NCBI GenBank assembly: GCA_024275015.1
Contig: JAJRZW010000069.1
Span: 1 to 38,504, forward strand
Reading direction: 5' to 3'
Length of the DNA stretch: 38,504 bases
Source of the DNA: Deltaproteobacteria bacterium
GTDB lineage: Bacteria; Desulfobacterota; Desulfobulbia; Desulfobulbales; JAJRZW01
Numbering within the stretch: the stretch's first letter is position 1; every line of letters starts with the position of its first letter. Both the position numbers and the translations under genes were made by a program. The notes under the pieces are model-generated. The model was given only the letters and a program-made list of their open reading frames with translations. It was not told the DNA's origin and made no database searches. Shown here piece by piece: positions 1 through 8,179 of this stretch.

Positions 1-643
1 CCGTGACAATACCTTTCCCCTGGCCGTAGGTCACCAGGGTTGACGCGTAGACCATATTCAGCCGGTCCGCCAGCAGCGTGTCACGACCGAGCTCGCCCTC
101 TCTTTTCTCCACCGGCAGGGACTCGCCGGTCAGGGCGGATTCATCGACCCGCAGGTTCCTGACCGCCAGCAGCCGCATGTCAGCCGGCACCTTGTCGCCG
201 CTGGACAGCAGCACAATGTCGCCCGGCACCAGCTCCGTCGCCGAGATACGTTTTTTCCCACCCTGGCGCAGAACCGTGGCCTCGCTGGTCATGGTCCGGG
301 CCAGAGAGGCCAGGGCGTTGACGGCCTTGGCTTCCTGGATATAACCGATAATTGCGTTGACCAGCACCACCCCGAAAATAACTCCGGAGTCCACCCATTC
401 ATGAAGCAAGGCGGTAATGATGCCCGAGACGATCAGGATATATATAAGCGGCTGGTGAAACTGGAGAAGAAAACGTTGCCAGGGCCTTTTTCCCCTTTTG
501 GCAGTGATGGTATTGGGGCCGAAAGTCTCCTGGAGATGTTTGACCTGGAACAGGTCGAGTCCTTTTGCCGTATCGCCTTCCAGGAGCTCAACGACTTCTT
601 CCGCCAGCAGATGGTGCCAGAGTTTACCGATTAACGTATTCAT
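1..643 (-). CDS. Cation-transporting P-type ATPase, N-terminal part (runs off left edge)
   Basis: About 214 N-terminal residues of a P2-type (SERCA/PMA-like) cation ATPase; the phosphorylation and nucleotide-binding domains lie beyond base 1. Visible are the N-terminal cation-ATPase domain (WHHLLAEEVVELLEGD), two membrane segments (IYILIVSGIITALL; GVIFGVVLVNAIIGYI) and the actuator domain with ELVPGDIV and the dephosphorylation signature VDESALTGES. The family pumps Ca2+, Na+, K+ or Mg2+ across the inner membrane; the ion cannot be read from this part. Two ATG starts fit: 643 (MNTLIGK) or 670 (MKFFRETSDMN), neither with a good ribosome site. The 670 start overlaps the stop of a transposase remnant, so 643 is preferred. 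The family is certain, the start is not. Confidence 0.88.
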   Translation of the reverse strand, partial: MNTLIGKLWHHLLAEEVVELLEGDTAKGLDLFQVKHLQETFGPNTITAKRGKRPWQRFLLQFHQPLIYILIVSGIITALLHEWVDSGVIFGVVLVNAIIGYIQEAKAVNALASLARTMTSEATVLRQGGKKRISATELVPGDIVLLSSGDKVPADMRLLAVRNLRVDESALTGESLPVEKREGELGRDTLLADRLNMVYASTLVTYGQGKGIVT

Positions 644-666
644 ATCTGAAGTTTCCCGGAAAAATT

Positions 667-1050
667 TCATGCCGCCATCCGCATAAAGGCGGTCACGAGC
701 GAATTAATCATCGATTTGCGAGGAACTGGGCAAAGTATTGCAAAATTATCGTTCATTGTTGCCTTTGCCATCAGCCTTCGGACATCGGAAAAGGCGAAAT
801 GGCCGCGACCTTTTATAGCGTGCCGTCGGCTTGGAGTTTTCTCCAACCGGCGGCATAAACCCAAGTCAAGGTTGTGGCCATCATGCAAGCAAAATTTTAA
901 GTGGTTTGTAACTGCCACTAATAAGCTCCTGGTCTGGGTTTCGGCACTGTCGATATCCCGCTTCAGTTCTTTGCAACAAGCCTAAATCTTCCACCTGGCA
1001 CCATAGTACTCGATAATTTCCTCAACGGACAGAGTCCGATCAGGGAAAAA
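667..1050 (-). pseudogene. Remnant of an IS4-type DDE transposase (C-terminal ~125 residues)
   Basis: One minus-strand frame reads LSVEEIIEYYGARWKI, a stop, then CCKELKRDIDSAETQTR and AVTNHLKFC, ending RKSMINSLVTAFMRMAA. This matches the C-terminal catalytic region of IS4-superfamily transposases with the Y(2)R(3)E(6)K signature. The expected catalytic Glu codon (GAG) is TAG at 982-984, so the remnant is dead. Everything upstream of roughly 1050 is unrelated, so only the tail of the element remains. Its TGA at 667-669 touches the alternative ATG of the neighbouring ATPase. No terminal inverted repeats were found. Family assignment is by recalled motif pattern. Confidence 0.75.
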
Positions 1051-1194
1051 GAAAGGAGAAAGGGGTCAAGTCCGCCTTTATTCTGGCATCTTTATTTGAC
1101 GCCTGTTCTCTCCTGTTTTTCGGTGGCAGATAGGGCCTCGAGCCGATACTTTAGATTTCGGCGCAAGTAGACTGAAACTGCTTCGGGAGAGGTG

Positions 1195-1831
1195 TTAATA
1201 TTGTGTATTACCCATTCCGGGGACGCCAAACCTGATGGCGTCATAAAAAGTCCGATGTCTTGAAAAGGGGAGGATAATGCCGACGTCGGCGCCAAGGCTG
1301 ATGGCCGCCATCAGCCGTCGTTTTTCCGGCGACGAGTCGGCTTTGATGGCGATTGATCCCAGGGTCATGGCGCCGGAGAGCATAAGTTCCTGGCTCATTC
1401 TTTCCGCCCCATGCCGGGCAACGGCATGGGCGACTTCGTGACCGATTACCGCCGCCAGTCCGGCCTCGTTGCCGGCGATCGGCAGGATGACGGTATAGAC
1501 CGCGAATTTGCCGCCGGGCATGCAGAAGGCGTTGGCTTCGTCCTTTTCGATAAGCATCACTTTCCAGTCGAAACCCGGATGGTCAAGGGCTTCGGCCGCG
1601 GCGATGATTCGTCGCGCCACTTTCTTTACTTGTCGGGTGAGGCGCTGGTTGGTGGATATGGTTTCTTTTTTCAGGAGGTTATTAGCTTCCGGCGGCAAGG
1701 GCATTGATCTCGCCGTCGCTGATCAGATTGAGTTGGCTTCTGCCGCTATGGGGTACGGTGACGCAGGCGCAGAAAAGAAAACCGGCCAGGATGGCAAGGA
1801 TGAATATACGGGAGGCGGGGAGAATAATCAT
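1195..1831 (-). pseudogene. M48 family metalloprotease lipoprotein, frameshifted and 3'-truncated
   Basis: Starting at 1831, the frame encodes a lipoprotein-like leader (ILAILAGFLFCAC) followed by VPHSGRSQLNLISDGEINALAA, typical of periplasmic LoiP/YcaL-like M48 peptidases. That frame stops at 1682-1684. The protein continues in another frame as NNLLKKETISTNQRLTRQVKKVARRI, with the zinc-binding motif GHEVAHAVARHG. A 2-nt loss (AGCTA(TA)ATAAC) explains the shift. After LPFSR the expected ExxAD third zinc ligand is replaced by unrelated sequence ending GMGNTQY. Two independent lesions argue for a decayed gene, perhaps cut by the mobile-element debris at 667-1240. A sequencing error could explain only the first lesion. 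Confidence 0.8.
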
Positions 1832-1893
1832 GTTGTCAATTACCGCAAATAACAAATCCGCTGTCAAGGGTCTTGGCAGCGGATTTATATGAT

Positions 1894-1982
1894 TGGCGGA
1901 GAGAGAGGGATTCGAACCCTCGGTGGCTATTCACCACACTCGCTTAGCAGGCGAGCACCATCGGCCTCTCGGTCATCTCTCC
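1894..1982 (-). tRNA. tRNA-Ser (GCU anticodon)
   Basis: A cloverleaf reads on the minus strand. Acceptor GGAGAGA pairs with TCTCTCC, the anticodon loop CTGCTAA carries GCT, there is a long serine-type variable arm, the T-loop is GGTTCGAATCC, and the 3' CCA is encoded. Confidence 0.97.
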
Positions 1983-1996
1983 TATTTCTCGGTATA

Positions 1997-2082
1997 TGGC
2001 GGAGGGAGTAGGATTCGAACCCACGGAACTTTCGTTCAACGGTTTTCAAGACCGCCGCCTTCAACCACTCGGCCATCCCTCC
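1997..2082 (-). tRNA. tRNA-Ser (UGA anticodon)
   Basis: Minus-strand cloverleaf. Acceptor GGAGGGA pairs with TCCCTCC, the anticodon loop CTTGAAA carries TGA, the variable arm is long, and the CCA is encoded. It lies 14 nt upstream of tRNA-Ser(GCU), so the two are probably one transcript. Confidence 0.97.
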
Positions 2083-2315
2083 ATTTTTCAGGGTACAGAA
2101 GGTAGAAAACAGAGGACATAGGAGGAAGTCTGCGGCGATGTGGCTGCCGTCCGCTCTATCTCCCGCGATTGTTTCTGGTATCCTGCCCCGAATTTCCAAG
2201 ATTGTTTGATGTAACATTTCAGGGGGACAGTGTCAATATCTGCGCCCGGTCGTCAGTGCCATTATTAGTCCGTCGTCCGGGGGGCGCGGATATACGCCAA
2301 TACGCGGCTTTTTAC

Positions 2316-2363
2316 AAAAAAAGGGACCGGCCTTGATGATGGGGAAGGGAGGAGGCCGGTCCC
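2316..2363 (-). terminator. Intrinsic terminator
   Basis: Minus-strand stem GGGACCGGCCT/AGGCCGGTCCC (11 bp) followed by seven T. It lies about 390 nt past the radA stop, so it more likely ends a separate short transcript than radA. Confidence 0.8.
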
Positions 2364-2398
2364 GGAGGGAGGAAGGAGAATGAACTTTCCTTCTTTGT
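2316..2398 (-). ncRNA. Candidate sigma-54-dependent small RNA (~83 nt)
   Basis: The predicted start lies about 12 nt downstream of a -24/-12 promoter (2409-2425). The predicted end is the T-run of an intrinsic terminator. The transcript would have a small 5' hairpin (GAAGGA pairing with TCCTTC), a CU-rich single strand containing CTCCTTCCTCCCTCC, and an 11-bp terminator stem with a pyrimidine-rich loop. Several CCTCC-like stretches could pair with Shine-Dalgarno sequences. No start codon followed by a plausible protein is seen. The existence of the RNA is inferred from promoter plus terminator only. Confidence 0.5.
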
Positions 2399-2408
2399 TC
2401 AAGTGTAA

Positions 2409-2425
2409 AGCAATGTGCGTGCCAA
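2409..2425 (-). promoter_or_regulatory. Sigma-54 promoter (-24/-12), near-perfect
   Basis: The minus strand reads TTGGCACGCACATTGCT, preceded by AACG and followed by TTA. This matches the published consensus mrNrYTGGCACG-N4-TTGCW at every defined position. It is intergenic and points towards the terminator at 2316-2363. A G-rich triple repeat (GGGGCAA units on the plus strand, about 2450-2470) and an A/T tract lie just upstream. Confidence 0.75.
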
Positions 2426-2590
2426 CGTTGAAAAAAATAAAAAAGGGCGAGGGGCAAGGGGCAAGGGGCATGGCCGCGATAGTTTGGATCGGCCGGGTAA
2501 AAAAAATTAAACTTATCAGGGTCGATGACGGCGCAGAAGGTTCAATAAATTATACTTCAGGGTATCTTTAAAATGCTCTTTTTGGCCGAG

Positions 2591-2623
2591 CGCCACCCAC
2601 AACCCGTTTTTCAACGGTCTGAC
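2591..2623 (-). repeat. Fragment of the five-hairpin repeat (one terminal arm)
   Basis: On the minus strand it reads CAGACCGTTGAAAAACGGG, the left end of the dispersed repeat described at 12891-13045. The rest of this copy is missing. The spacer 2083-2750 otherwise holds only the sigma-54 promoter and candidate small RNA; I see no protein gene. Confidence 0.65.
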
Positions 2624-2750
2624 AAATGGTCTTTTCATTCGATCTCTGTGTTGCGCGAAAAAACAATGCTCGGAATATTAAACAGATGCCTGCGCTTATT
2701 TTTTTGTGATCTTTGATCTTGAACGAAAATTATTATTTTATAGGGAGGCA

Positions 2751-4097
2751 CTAAATAAGCTCCAGGGCCGCGGCCAGGTTTTTTACTCCTCTGACTTCAA
2801 GCCCCTTTACCGTCTTTGGCGGGCGGTTGGCCATGGGTACGATCGCCATTCGCATTCCGTGTTTGGCTGCCTCCTGCAGTCGGGTGATACCGTTTGGTAC
2901 CGGCCGGGCCTCACCGGCAAGGCCGATTTCGCCAAACGATATCAGGTCCCGGGGCAGGGGGGTGTTTTTTGTGCTTGAAGCTACGGCCAGGAGCAGGGGG
3001 AGGTCGGCGCCGGTTTCAAGAATTTTCACCCCGCCGACCACGTTCAGAAAGACGTCGCGGTTAAAGGTGCTCATCTGCCCGTGGCGATGGAGAACCGCCA
3101 GGAGCATGGCGAGGCGGTTGGGGTCAAGCCCCAGACTCACCCGCCGCGGCTGTTCTCCGTATGATTCGTCGGTTAAGGCCTGGATCTCCACCAGCAGCGG
3201 TCGGCTGCCCTCCCAGGTGGCCATGATACTGCTGCCGGGCATCGGTTCTTCCTGGCCGGATAAAAATATCGCTGATGGATTTTTGATTTCGCGCATGCCC
3301 TGGTCGGTCATGGCAAATATTCCCAGTTCCCCGGTGGCGCCGTAACGGTTTTTTACTGCCCGGATCATGCGGAAACGGTTGTCGCTTGTGCCTTCGATAT
3401 AGCAGACCACGTCGATGATATGTTCCATGACCCGGGGGCCTGCGAGATCACCGCTTTTGGTCACATGACCGATGAGGACGACGGTGATGTTGTTTTGTTT
3501 GGCAAAGGCGGTGAGCCTGGCGGTGGCCTCGCGGACCTGGGTGACCGAGCCGGGGGCTGAGGCGATATCGTCACACCGCATGGTCTGGATCGAGTCGATT
3601 ATCAGAAATTCAGGGTGGTTGGCCATGGCCGTGGTCATAATTGTTTCCACCGAGGTTTCGGCCAGGAACAGGAGCCGGTCACGGGCAAGACCAAGACGGG
3701 TGGCGCGCCGGCTGATCTGTTGCGGTGACTCTTCGCCGCTGACGTAGATAGTCTGGTGGCCCGCGGTCAGGTGGCAGGATACCTGGAGGATTAGGGTTGA
3801 TTTCCCCACCCCGGGGTCACCGCCGATGAGGATCACCGAACCCGGCACCAGGCCGCCGCCGAGGACCCGGTCGAGTTCGGCAAAACCGCAACCGATCCGG
3901 CTGCTTTCGTCGCTTTTGACCGCGGCCAGGGACATTAATTCAGAGTGGATCCCGGCGAACCCTCTCTTGCTTCCGGTTTCCTCTGTCGTAACCTCTTTAA
4001 GGCAGTTCCATTCGCCGCATTCCGGACATTGCCCGACCCATTTGGAGCTCTCCCTGCCACACTCGTGGCAGCGGTATTTTTGTCTGTTTTTTGTCAT
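2751..4097 (-). CDS. radA: DNA repair protein RadA
   Basis: A 448-residue RadA (Sms), the usual length. It has an N-terminal four-cysteine zinc finger (C10, C13, C24, C27), a RecA-like ATPase core with Walker A GGDPGVGKST (92-101), the RadA-specific KNRYG motif (249-253) and a C-terminal Lon-protease-like domain. RadA is an ATP-driven DNA translocase acting in RecA-mediated branch migration during recombinational repair. It follows hemW on the same strand, separated by about 140 bp containing a degenerate repeat copy, so it could be expressed separately from the upstream cluster. Confidence 0.97.
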   Translation of the reverse strand: MTKNRQKYRCHECGRESSKWVGQCPECGEWNCLKEVTTEETGSKRGFAGIHSELMSLAAVKSDESSRIGCGFAELDRVLGGGLVPGSVILIGGDPGVGKSTLILQVSCHLTAGHQTIYVSGEESPQQISRRATRLGLARDRLLFLAETSVETIMTTAMANHPEFLIIDSIQTMRCDDIASAPGSVTQVREATARLTAFAKQNNITVVLIGHVTKSGDLAGPRVMEHIIDVVCYIEGTSDNRFRMIRAVKNRYGATGELGIFAMTDQGMREIKNPSAIFLSGQEEPMPGSSIMATWEGSRPLLVEIQALTDESYGEQPRRVSLGLDPNRLAMLLAVLHRHGQMSTFNRDVFLNVVGGVKILETGADLPLLLAVASSTKNTPLPRDLISFGEIGLAGEARPVPNGITRLQEAAKHGMRMAIVPMANRPPKTVKGLEVRGVKNLAAALELI

Positions 4098-4103
4098 AAT
4101 GAT

Positions 4104-4238
4104 ATTTTTTCAGCCTTTTTTAACCCCGGTTGGTTGAAACAAGCTTCGGGTAACCTCTTGATTTTGCCGGATTTTCCAATTCGACAAAATCGGCGGCGCG
4201 TTTATGCGCCGCGCGCAGTCAGTTTTTTCAACGGATCA
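4104..4238 (-). repeat. Degenerate copy of the five-hairpin repeat between hemW and radA
   Basis: In reversed orientation it retains the arms seen in better copies: GGTTGGTTGAAAC, CCTCTTGATTTTG, the GC-rich ATGCGCCGC block, and TTTTTTCAACGGATCA next to the hemW stop. Many substitutions suggest an old copy. It fills the whole hemW-radA spacer. Confidence 0.6.
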
Positions 4239-5375
4239 CTAAACCAGTTCCGCCATCACCCGGTTGGCGAAGAGCATTCCTTTTGCCGTCAGGCGAATAC
4301 GGCTGTCGTCTCCGGATATGAGTCCCTGTTGTCGCAGACGGGTCAGAGTGTCGCCGTAAAGATCCCGGATGGGCAGGCCTTCTTCTTCTTTCATGATTTC
4401 AAGGTCAAGGCCCCGGGACATTCGCAACCCCATGACAACCGTCTCCCGCATCCGGGCCGTAAGGGGGAGAATCTCGAAGGCCGCCAGGGGCAGACCCCGC
4501 TCAGTCCTTCTGAGATATAAGTCGGCATCAGCGGTGTTTGTCAAACGTATTCCGTTAATAAAAGAGACCGCGCCGGCGCCAAGGCCAAGGTAGGGGCGGT
4601 TCTGCCAGTAGTTTATATTATGGCGGCATTCCTTTCCCGGACGGCAGTAGTTTGAGATCTCATAGCGGGCAAAGCCGTTTTCAGCCGTAAGTTCAGCGGT
4701 AATAAGGTCCATGGCCTCGATGACGGTCTCGTCGGGCAGGGCCAGTTGCTTACGGCGGCGGTAAAAGGAGGTCCCCGGTTCGACGCTGAGGTCGTAGATT
4801 GACAGATGGGGTGTTTCTTCGGCGATGGCGGCCTCCATGCTGTGGCGCCAATGGCTGTCGTCTTCTCCGGGCAGACCGCGGATGAGATCGAGATTAAGGT
4901 TGGCGAAACCGGCGCGGCGGGCCGCCTTGATCGCCTTAACGGCTTCGGCGGCGGTGTGGCTGCGGCCGATTTTTTTGAGAGTGGCGTTGTTGAAACTCTG
5001 GATCCCGAGGCTGAGGCGGTTGACTCCGAGGGCGGCGAGGGTGGTAAAGGCGGCGGGGGCGGTGGTTCCGGGGTTGGCCTCGATGGTGATCTCGGCGTTG
5101 GTGGTAAAGGAAAATATTCCCCCAAGGCCGGTGATCAGGCGTTCAATCTCGGCCGGTGGCAGGATGGTTGGGGTGCCGCCGCCGATGAACAAGGTGGTGA
5201 GCGGGGTATTGATATCGTATGCCGACCGCGCTGTTTCCGCTTCCCGGAGCAGGGCGGAGATATATGGCCCCGGGTCGCGTTCGCCCAGGGGGCTTGAGCT
5301 GAAGGCGCAATAGCCGCAACGGCTGCGGCAGAAGGGAATATGGAGGTAAAGACTTTGCGGCGGCCCGGGGTTCAT
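4239..5375 (-). CDS. hemW: Radical SAM heme chaperone HemW (coproporphyrinogen III oxidase-like)
   Basis: Starts MNPGPPQSLYLHIPFC and carries the HemW-type radical SAM motif CRSRCGYC (C16, C20, C23), so it should bind a [4Fe-4S] cluster and S-adenosylmethionine. GGGTPT follows, and a C-terminal HemW winged-helix region reads RMRETVVMGLRM. The family is related to HemN but acts as a heme-binding chaperone in cytochrome maturation. I place the start at 5375, where ATG overlaps the radC TGA (ATGA), giving 378 residues. An upstream ATG at 5393 would add six residues inside radC. The overlap suggests translational coupling with radC. Confidence 0.93.
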   Translation of the reverse strand: MNPGPPQSLYLHIPFCRSRCGYCAFSSSPLGERDPGPYISALLREAETARSAYDINTPLTTLFIGGGTPTILPPAEIERLITGLGGIFSFTTNAEITIEANPGTTAPAAFTTLAALGVNRLSLGIQSFNNATLKKIGRSHTAAEAVKAIKAARRAGFANLNLDLIRGLPGEDDSHWRHSMEAAIAEETPHLSIYDLSVEPGTSFYRRRKQLALPDETVIEAMDLITAELTAENGFARYEISNYCRPGKECRHNINYWQNRPYLGLGAGAVSFINGIRLTNTADADLYLRRTERGLPLAAFEILPLTARMRETVVMGLRMSRGLDLEIMKEEEGLPIRDLYGDTLTRLRQQGLISGDDSRIRLTAKGMLFANRVMAELV

Positions 5376-6103
5376 TTGAGGATGGCGTCGCATTCGCGGC
5401 TGATTTCGTTGATCAGACCATGGTCGGCGAAGCTGTACGGAGTTTTGTCTTCACCGATGATCAGGTGGTCTAAAAAGCGGATATCGCTGACCGCGCAGGC
5501 AAGGTAGAGGCGGCGGGTCAGGACCCGGTCTTCGTTTGAAGGCGCGGCGTTGCCGGAGGGGTGATTGTGGGCCACGACAATGGCGGTGGCGTTCGCGTTG
5601 ATGGCGCAGCGAACCACCTCGCGGGGATATACCGCGCCGCGGTCCACGGTACCGGAGAAGAGGTCAACGGAGTCGATGATTTTCAGAGAAGCGTCAAGGA
5701 GAATGATCTTGAACAGCTCGCGGTCGAGCCCCCGGGTCCAGTGGGCGAGGTATTCGGCCACTTCCCGTGATGAACGCAGGTAATCCCGGCCGCGGATACG
5801 GGTGGACAGGAAACGGCGTCCCAGGTGATGAACCAGGAGTACGGCAACACAATTGGTCGGGCCGATACCTTTGACGGTTTTCAGGGCGGCGGCATCTGCC
5901 TCAAGGACCGCGGCGAGACTGCCGAATTTTTTTATCGCCGCGATCGCCGGTTGTTTGCAGTCTTTCCTCGGGGTGCCGAGGGAAAGGAGCATCTCCAGGG
6001 TTTCCGTGTCGGTGAGGGATTCAATGCCGTGGTCAAGAAATTTCTGCCGCAGGCGATCACGGTGGCCGTTTGCTTTTTTCTGCCATTCTTCCGCGGTCAG
6101 CAT
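5372..6103 (-). CDS. radC: RadC/JAB-domain protein
   Basis: 243 residues: a helix-hairpin-helix region (about 55-95) followed by the RadC JAB/MPN domain. The JAMM zinc motif is intact in AHNHPSGNAAPSNED (H179, H181, D192). The family was named for DNA repair, but its activity is unsettled; the JAMM residues suggest a metal-dependent hydrolase. It lies 26 nt downstream of gatB, and its stop codon overlaps the hemW start. Confidence 0.93.
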   Translation of the reverse strand: MLTAEEWQKKANGHRDRLRQKFLDHGIESLTDTETLEMLLSLGTPRKDCKQPAIAAIKKFGSLAAVLEADAAALKTVKGIGPTNCVAVLLVHHLGRRFLSTRIRGRDYLRSSREVAEYLAHWTRGLDRELFKIILLDASLKIIDSVDLFSGTVDRGAVYPREVVRCAINANATAIVVAHNHPSGNAAPSNEDRVLTRRLYLACAVSDIRFLDHLIIGEDKTPYSFADHGLINEISRECDAILK

Positions 6104-6129
6104 CTTTTGTCGAGGCGGCGGCCGGCGGC

Positions 6130-7560
6130 TCAGTCCGCGAGCTCCCGGGCAAAGAGTGAGTTGGCTATTTTGGGGTTGGCGCGTCCCCTGGTCTTCTGCA
6201 TCAACTGACCGACAAAAAAACCCATGACCTTGGTCCTGCCGTCACGGAACTGTTGCGCCTGGTCGGGGTTGGCGGCGATGATCTCCCGTACCGCGGCCAG
6301 CAGTTCTCCTTCATCGCTGACCTGGAGCAGGTTTTTTTCCGCGACCACGGTGGCGGCGTCCTTGCCGTTTTTTACCATTTCGGCAAACACGGTTTTGGCG
6401 ATTTTGCCGCTGATGGTTCCCTTGTCTTCCATGGTCAGCAGCTCGGCCAGGGCCTGCGGAGTTACCTTGAAGGCCTCAACCTCGGCCTCGGATTCTTTCA
6501 ATTCCCGCACCAGCTCCGATACGATCCAGTTGCCAAGCTTTTTTGGGTTGTTGAAAACGGCAAGAGCCGTCTCAAAGTAGTCGGCCAGTTCCCGGTCGCC
6601 GGTGAGAACCGCGGCGGTGTCGGGCGCGAGAGCGAGGTCGTTGATAAAACGATCCCGGCGCTGTTGCGGCAGCTCCGGCAGGCTCGCCCGGGTGGATTCG
6701 ATCCACTGCTCGTCAATCTCAATCCATACCAGATCCGGGTCCGGGAAATAGCGGTAGTCGTGGGCCTCTTCCTTGCCACGCATGGAGGTGGTTCGTCCTG
6801 TATCCGGGTTCCACATGAGGGTCTGCTGCGCCACTGCGCCGTCGTCTAAAAGGATGTCTCGCTGGCGTCGTTCTTCATACTCCAGGGCTCGTTGGACGTT
6901 ACGGAAGGAGTTCATGTTTTTAAGTTCGGTCCGGGTGCCGAGCTTATCCGAACCCACGGGTTTAAGGGAGATATTGGCGTCGCAGCGGAAACTGCCTTCC
7001 TGCATGTTGCCGTCGCAGATATCGAGGTAGCGGAGTATGGCGTGGATCTTTTTCAGATAGGCGGCAGCCTCGGCAGGCGAGGTGATGTCCGGTTCGCTGA
7101 CTATCTCGATCAGCGGCACTCCGGTGCGGTTGAGGTCGACGTGACTGACCTGCTCATGGTTGTCATGTATCAGTTTCCCGGCGTCCTCTTCCATGTGGAT
7201 GCGGGTGATGCCGATGCGGCGGCTCTTGCCGTCAACCTCGATTTCGACTGCGCCATGTTCGGCGATGGGAAACTCGAATTGCGATACCTGATAGCCCTTG
7301 GGGAGATCGGGATAAAAATAATTCTTGCGGGCAAACTGGTTTCTGCGGTTGATTTCGCAATCGGTGGCCAGGGCCATCTTGAGGGCATATTCAACCACCC
7401 GGCGGTTAAGCACCGGCAGAACCCCTGGCATCCCAAGGCACACCGGGCATACGTTGGTGTTGGGCGGCGCTCCGAAGGTGGTGGAACAGCCGCAGAATAT
7501 CTTGCTTGCCGTTTTCAGCTGCGCGTGAATCTCAAGGCCGATGACGGTGTCGAACTGCAT
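6130..7560 (-). CDS. gatB: Aspartyl/glutamyl-tRNA(Asn/Gln) amidotransferase subunit B
   Basis: 476 residues, full length for GatB. The N-terminus FDTVIGLEIHAQLKT, the zinc-site motif VCPVCLGMPG and GTRTELKNMNSFRNV are hallmarks of the kinase-like core, and the C-terminal YqeY/GatB helical tail is present. With GatA and GatC (not in this window) it phosphorylates and amidates misacylated Glu-tRNA(Gln) and/or Asp-tRNA(Asn). It begins 63 nt after the stop of the 180-residue ORF upstream. Confidence 0.98.
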   Translation of the reverse strand: MQFDTVIGLEIHAQLKTASKIFCGCSTTFGAPPNTNVCPVCLGMPGVLPVLNRRVVEYALKMALATDCEINRRNQFARKNYFYPDLPKGYQVSQFEFPIAEHGAVEIEVDGKSRRIGITRIHMEEDAGKLIHDNHEQVSHVDLNRTGVPLIEIVSEPDITSPAEAAAYLKKIHAILRYLDICDGNMQEGSFRCDANISLKPVGSDKLGTRTELKNMNSFRNVQRALEYEERRQRDILLDDGAVAQQTLMWNPDTGRTTSMRGKEEAHDYRYFPDPDLVWIEIDEQWIESTRASLPELPQQRRDRFINDLALAPDTAAVLTGDRELADYFETALAVFNNPKKLGNWIVSELVRELKESEAEVEAFKVTPQALAELLTMEDKGTISGKIAKTVFAEMVKNGKDAATVVAEKNLLQVSDEGELLAAVREIIAANPDQAQQFRDGRTKVMGFFVGQLMQKTRGRANPKIANSLFARELAD

Positions 7561-7623
7561 TTGTCTCTCCGGAGTTTTTTAATTGATGGCCCTGTGGGGG
7601 AATGATTTTTCCTTTCAGTCTTT

Positions 7624-8166
7624 TCAGGCCCTTTCTTCAATCCAGGCCGCGATCTTTCCGCTTTCCCGGATCCATGCTTCACCCGAGGTCCGGATCTTGA
7701 GGAACATCCGTAATAATTCATCAACAGTACGGGTGAGGGTTTTGATCAGGGATATTCGTTCAAGGATCATTCCCGCGACCGCGTCCGGGCCTTTCTCTTC
7801 TTCCTCGTCCGTCATGGTTTTCGGCAGCCTGACGCTGCGAAATTCCAGCAGGCATGCCCTGAGGGTCACATTCCACTCAAAGGTGTCCCTGCCGATCAAA
7901 AGCCTGGCCTGCTCGATTTTTTTGCCCATGGCCAGGCCGGTGCGGGCCTCGGTGAGCCCGGCATGCAACCCTTGGCAGATCACCTTTTCAAGATCGTCGC
8001 CTTCACCGGATTCAAGCAGCAGGTGTTTTTCAAAGACTACGGTGATATCCTCGCCTGAATCTTCAAGGAGAATGGTGCCGCCGCGCTCTTCGCTTTTGAA
8101 CCACAGCCAGGTGAGAAACTCCTGGCTGAGGAAACGTTTTTCTTTTATCAGGTCGACCAGATCCAT
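7624..8166 (-). CDS. Conserved hypothetical protein paired with RdgC-like gene
   Basis: A 180-residue soluble acidic protein starting 13 nt after the rdgC-like stop, so very probably co-translated. It reads FLSQEFLTWLWFKSEERGG, then a charged region and a helical C-terminus (VAGMILERISLIKTLTRTVDELLRMF). I recall this LTWLWF(K/R)(S/T)E pattern in RdgC-linked or RdgC-fused segments of deltaproteobacteria, so it may be the second half of a split RdgC-like protein or its obligate partner. No catalytic motif, signal peptide or membrane segment is visible. The function is inferred only from the pairing. Confidence 0.75.
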   Translation of the reverse strand: MDLVDLIKEKRFLSQEFLTWLWFKSEERGGTILLEDSGEDITVVFEKHLLLESGEGDDLEKVICQGLHAGLTEARTGLAMGKKIEQARLLIGRDTFEWNVTLRACLLEFRSVRLPKTMTDEEEEKGPDAVAGMILERISLIKTLTRTVDELLRMFLKIRTSGEAWIRESGKIAAWIEERA

Positions 8167-8179
8167 AATTTTTAAGACC

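Noticed and set aside
1060-1240. Protein-like reading MTPSGLASPEWVIHN on the minus strand after the broken protease
   Set aside because: No start signal or recognised family; treated as foreign or decayed sequence joined to the M48 pseudogene.
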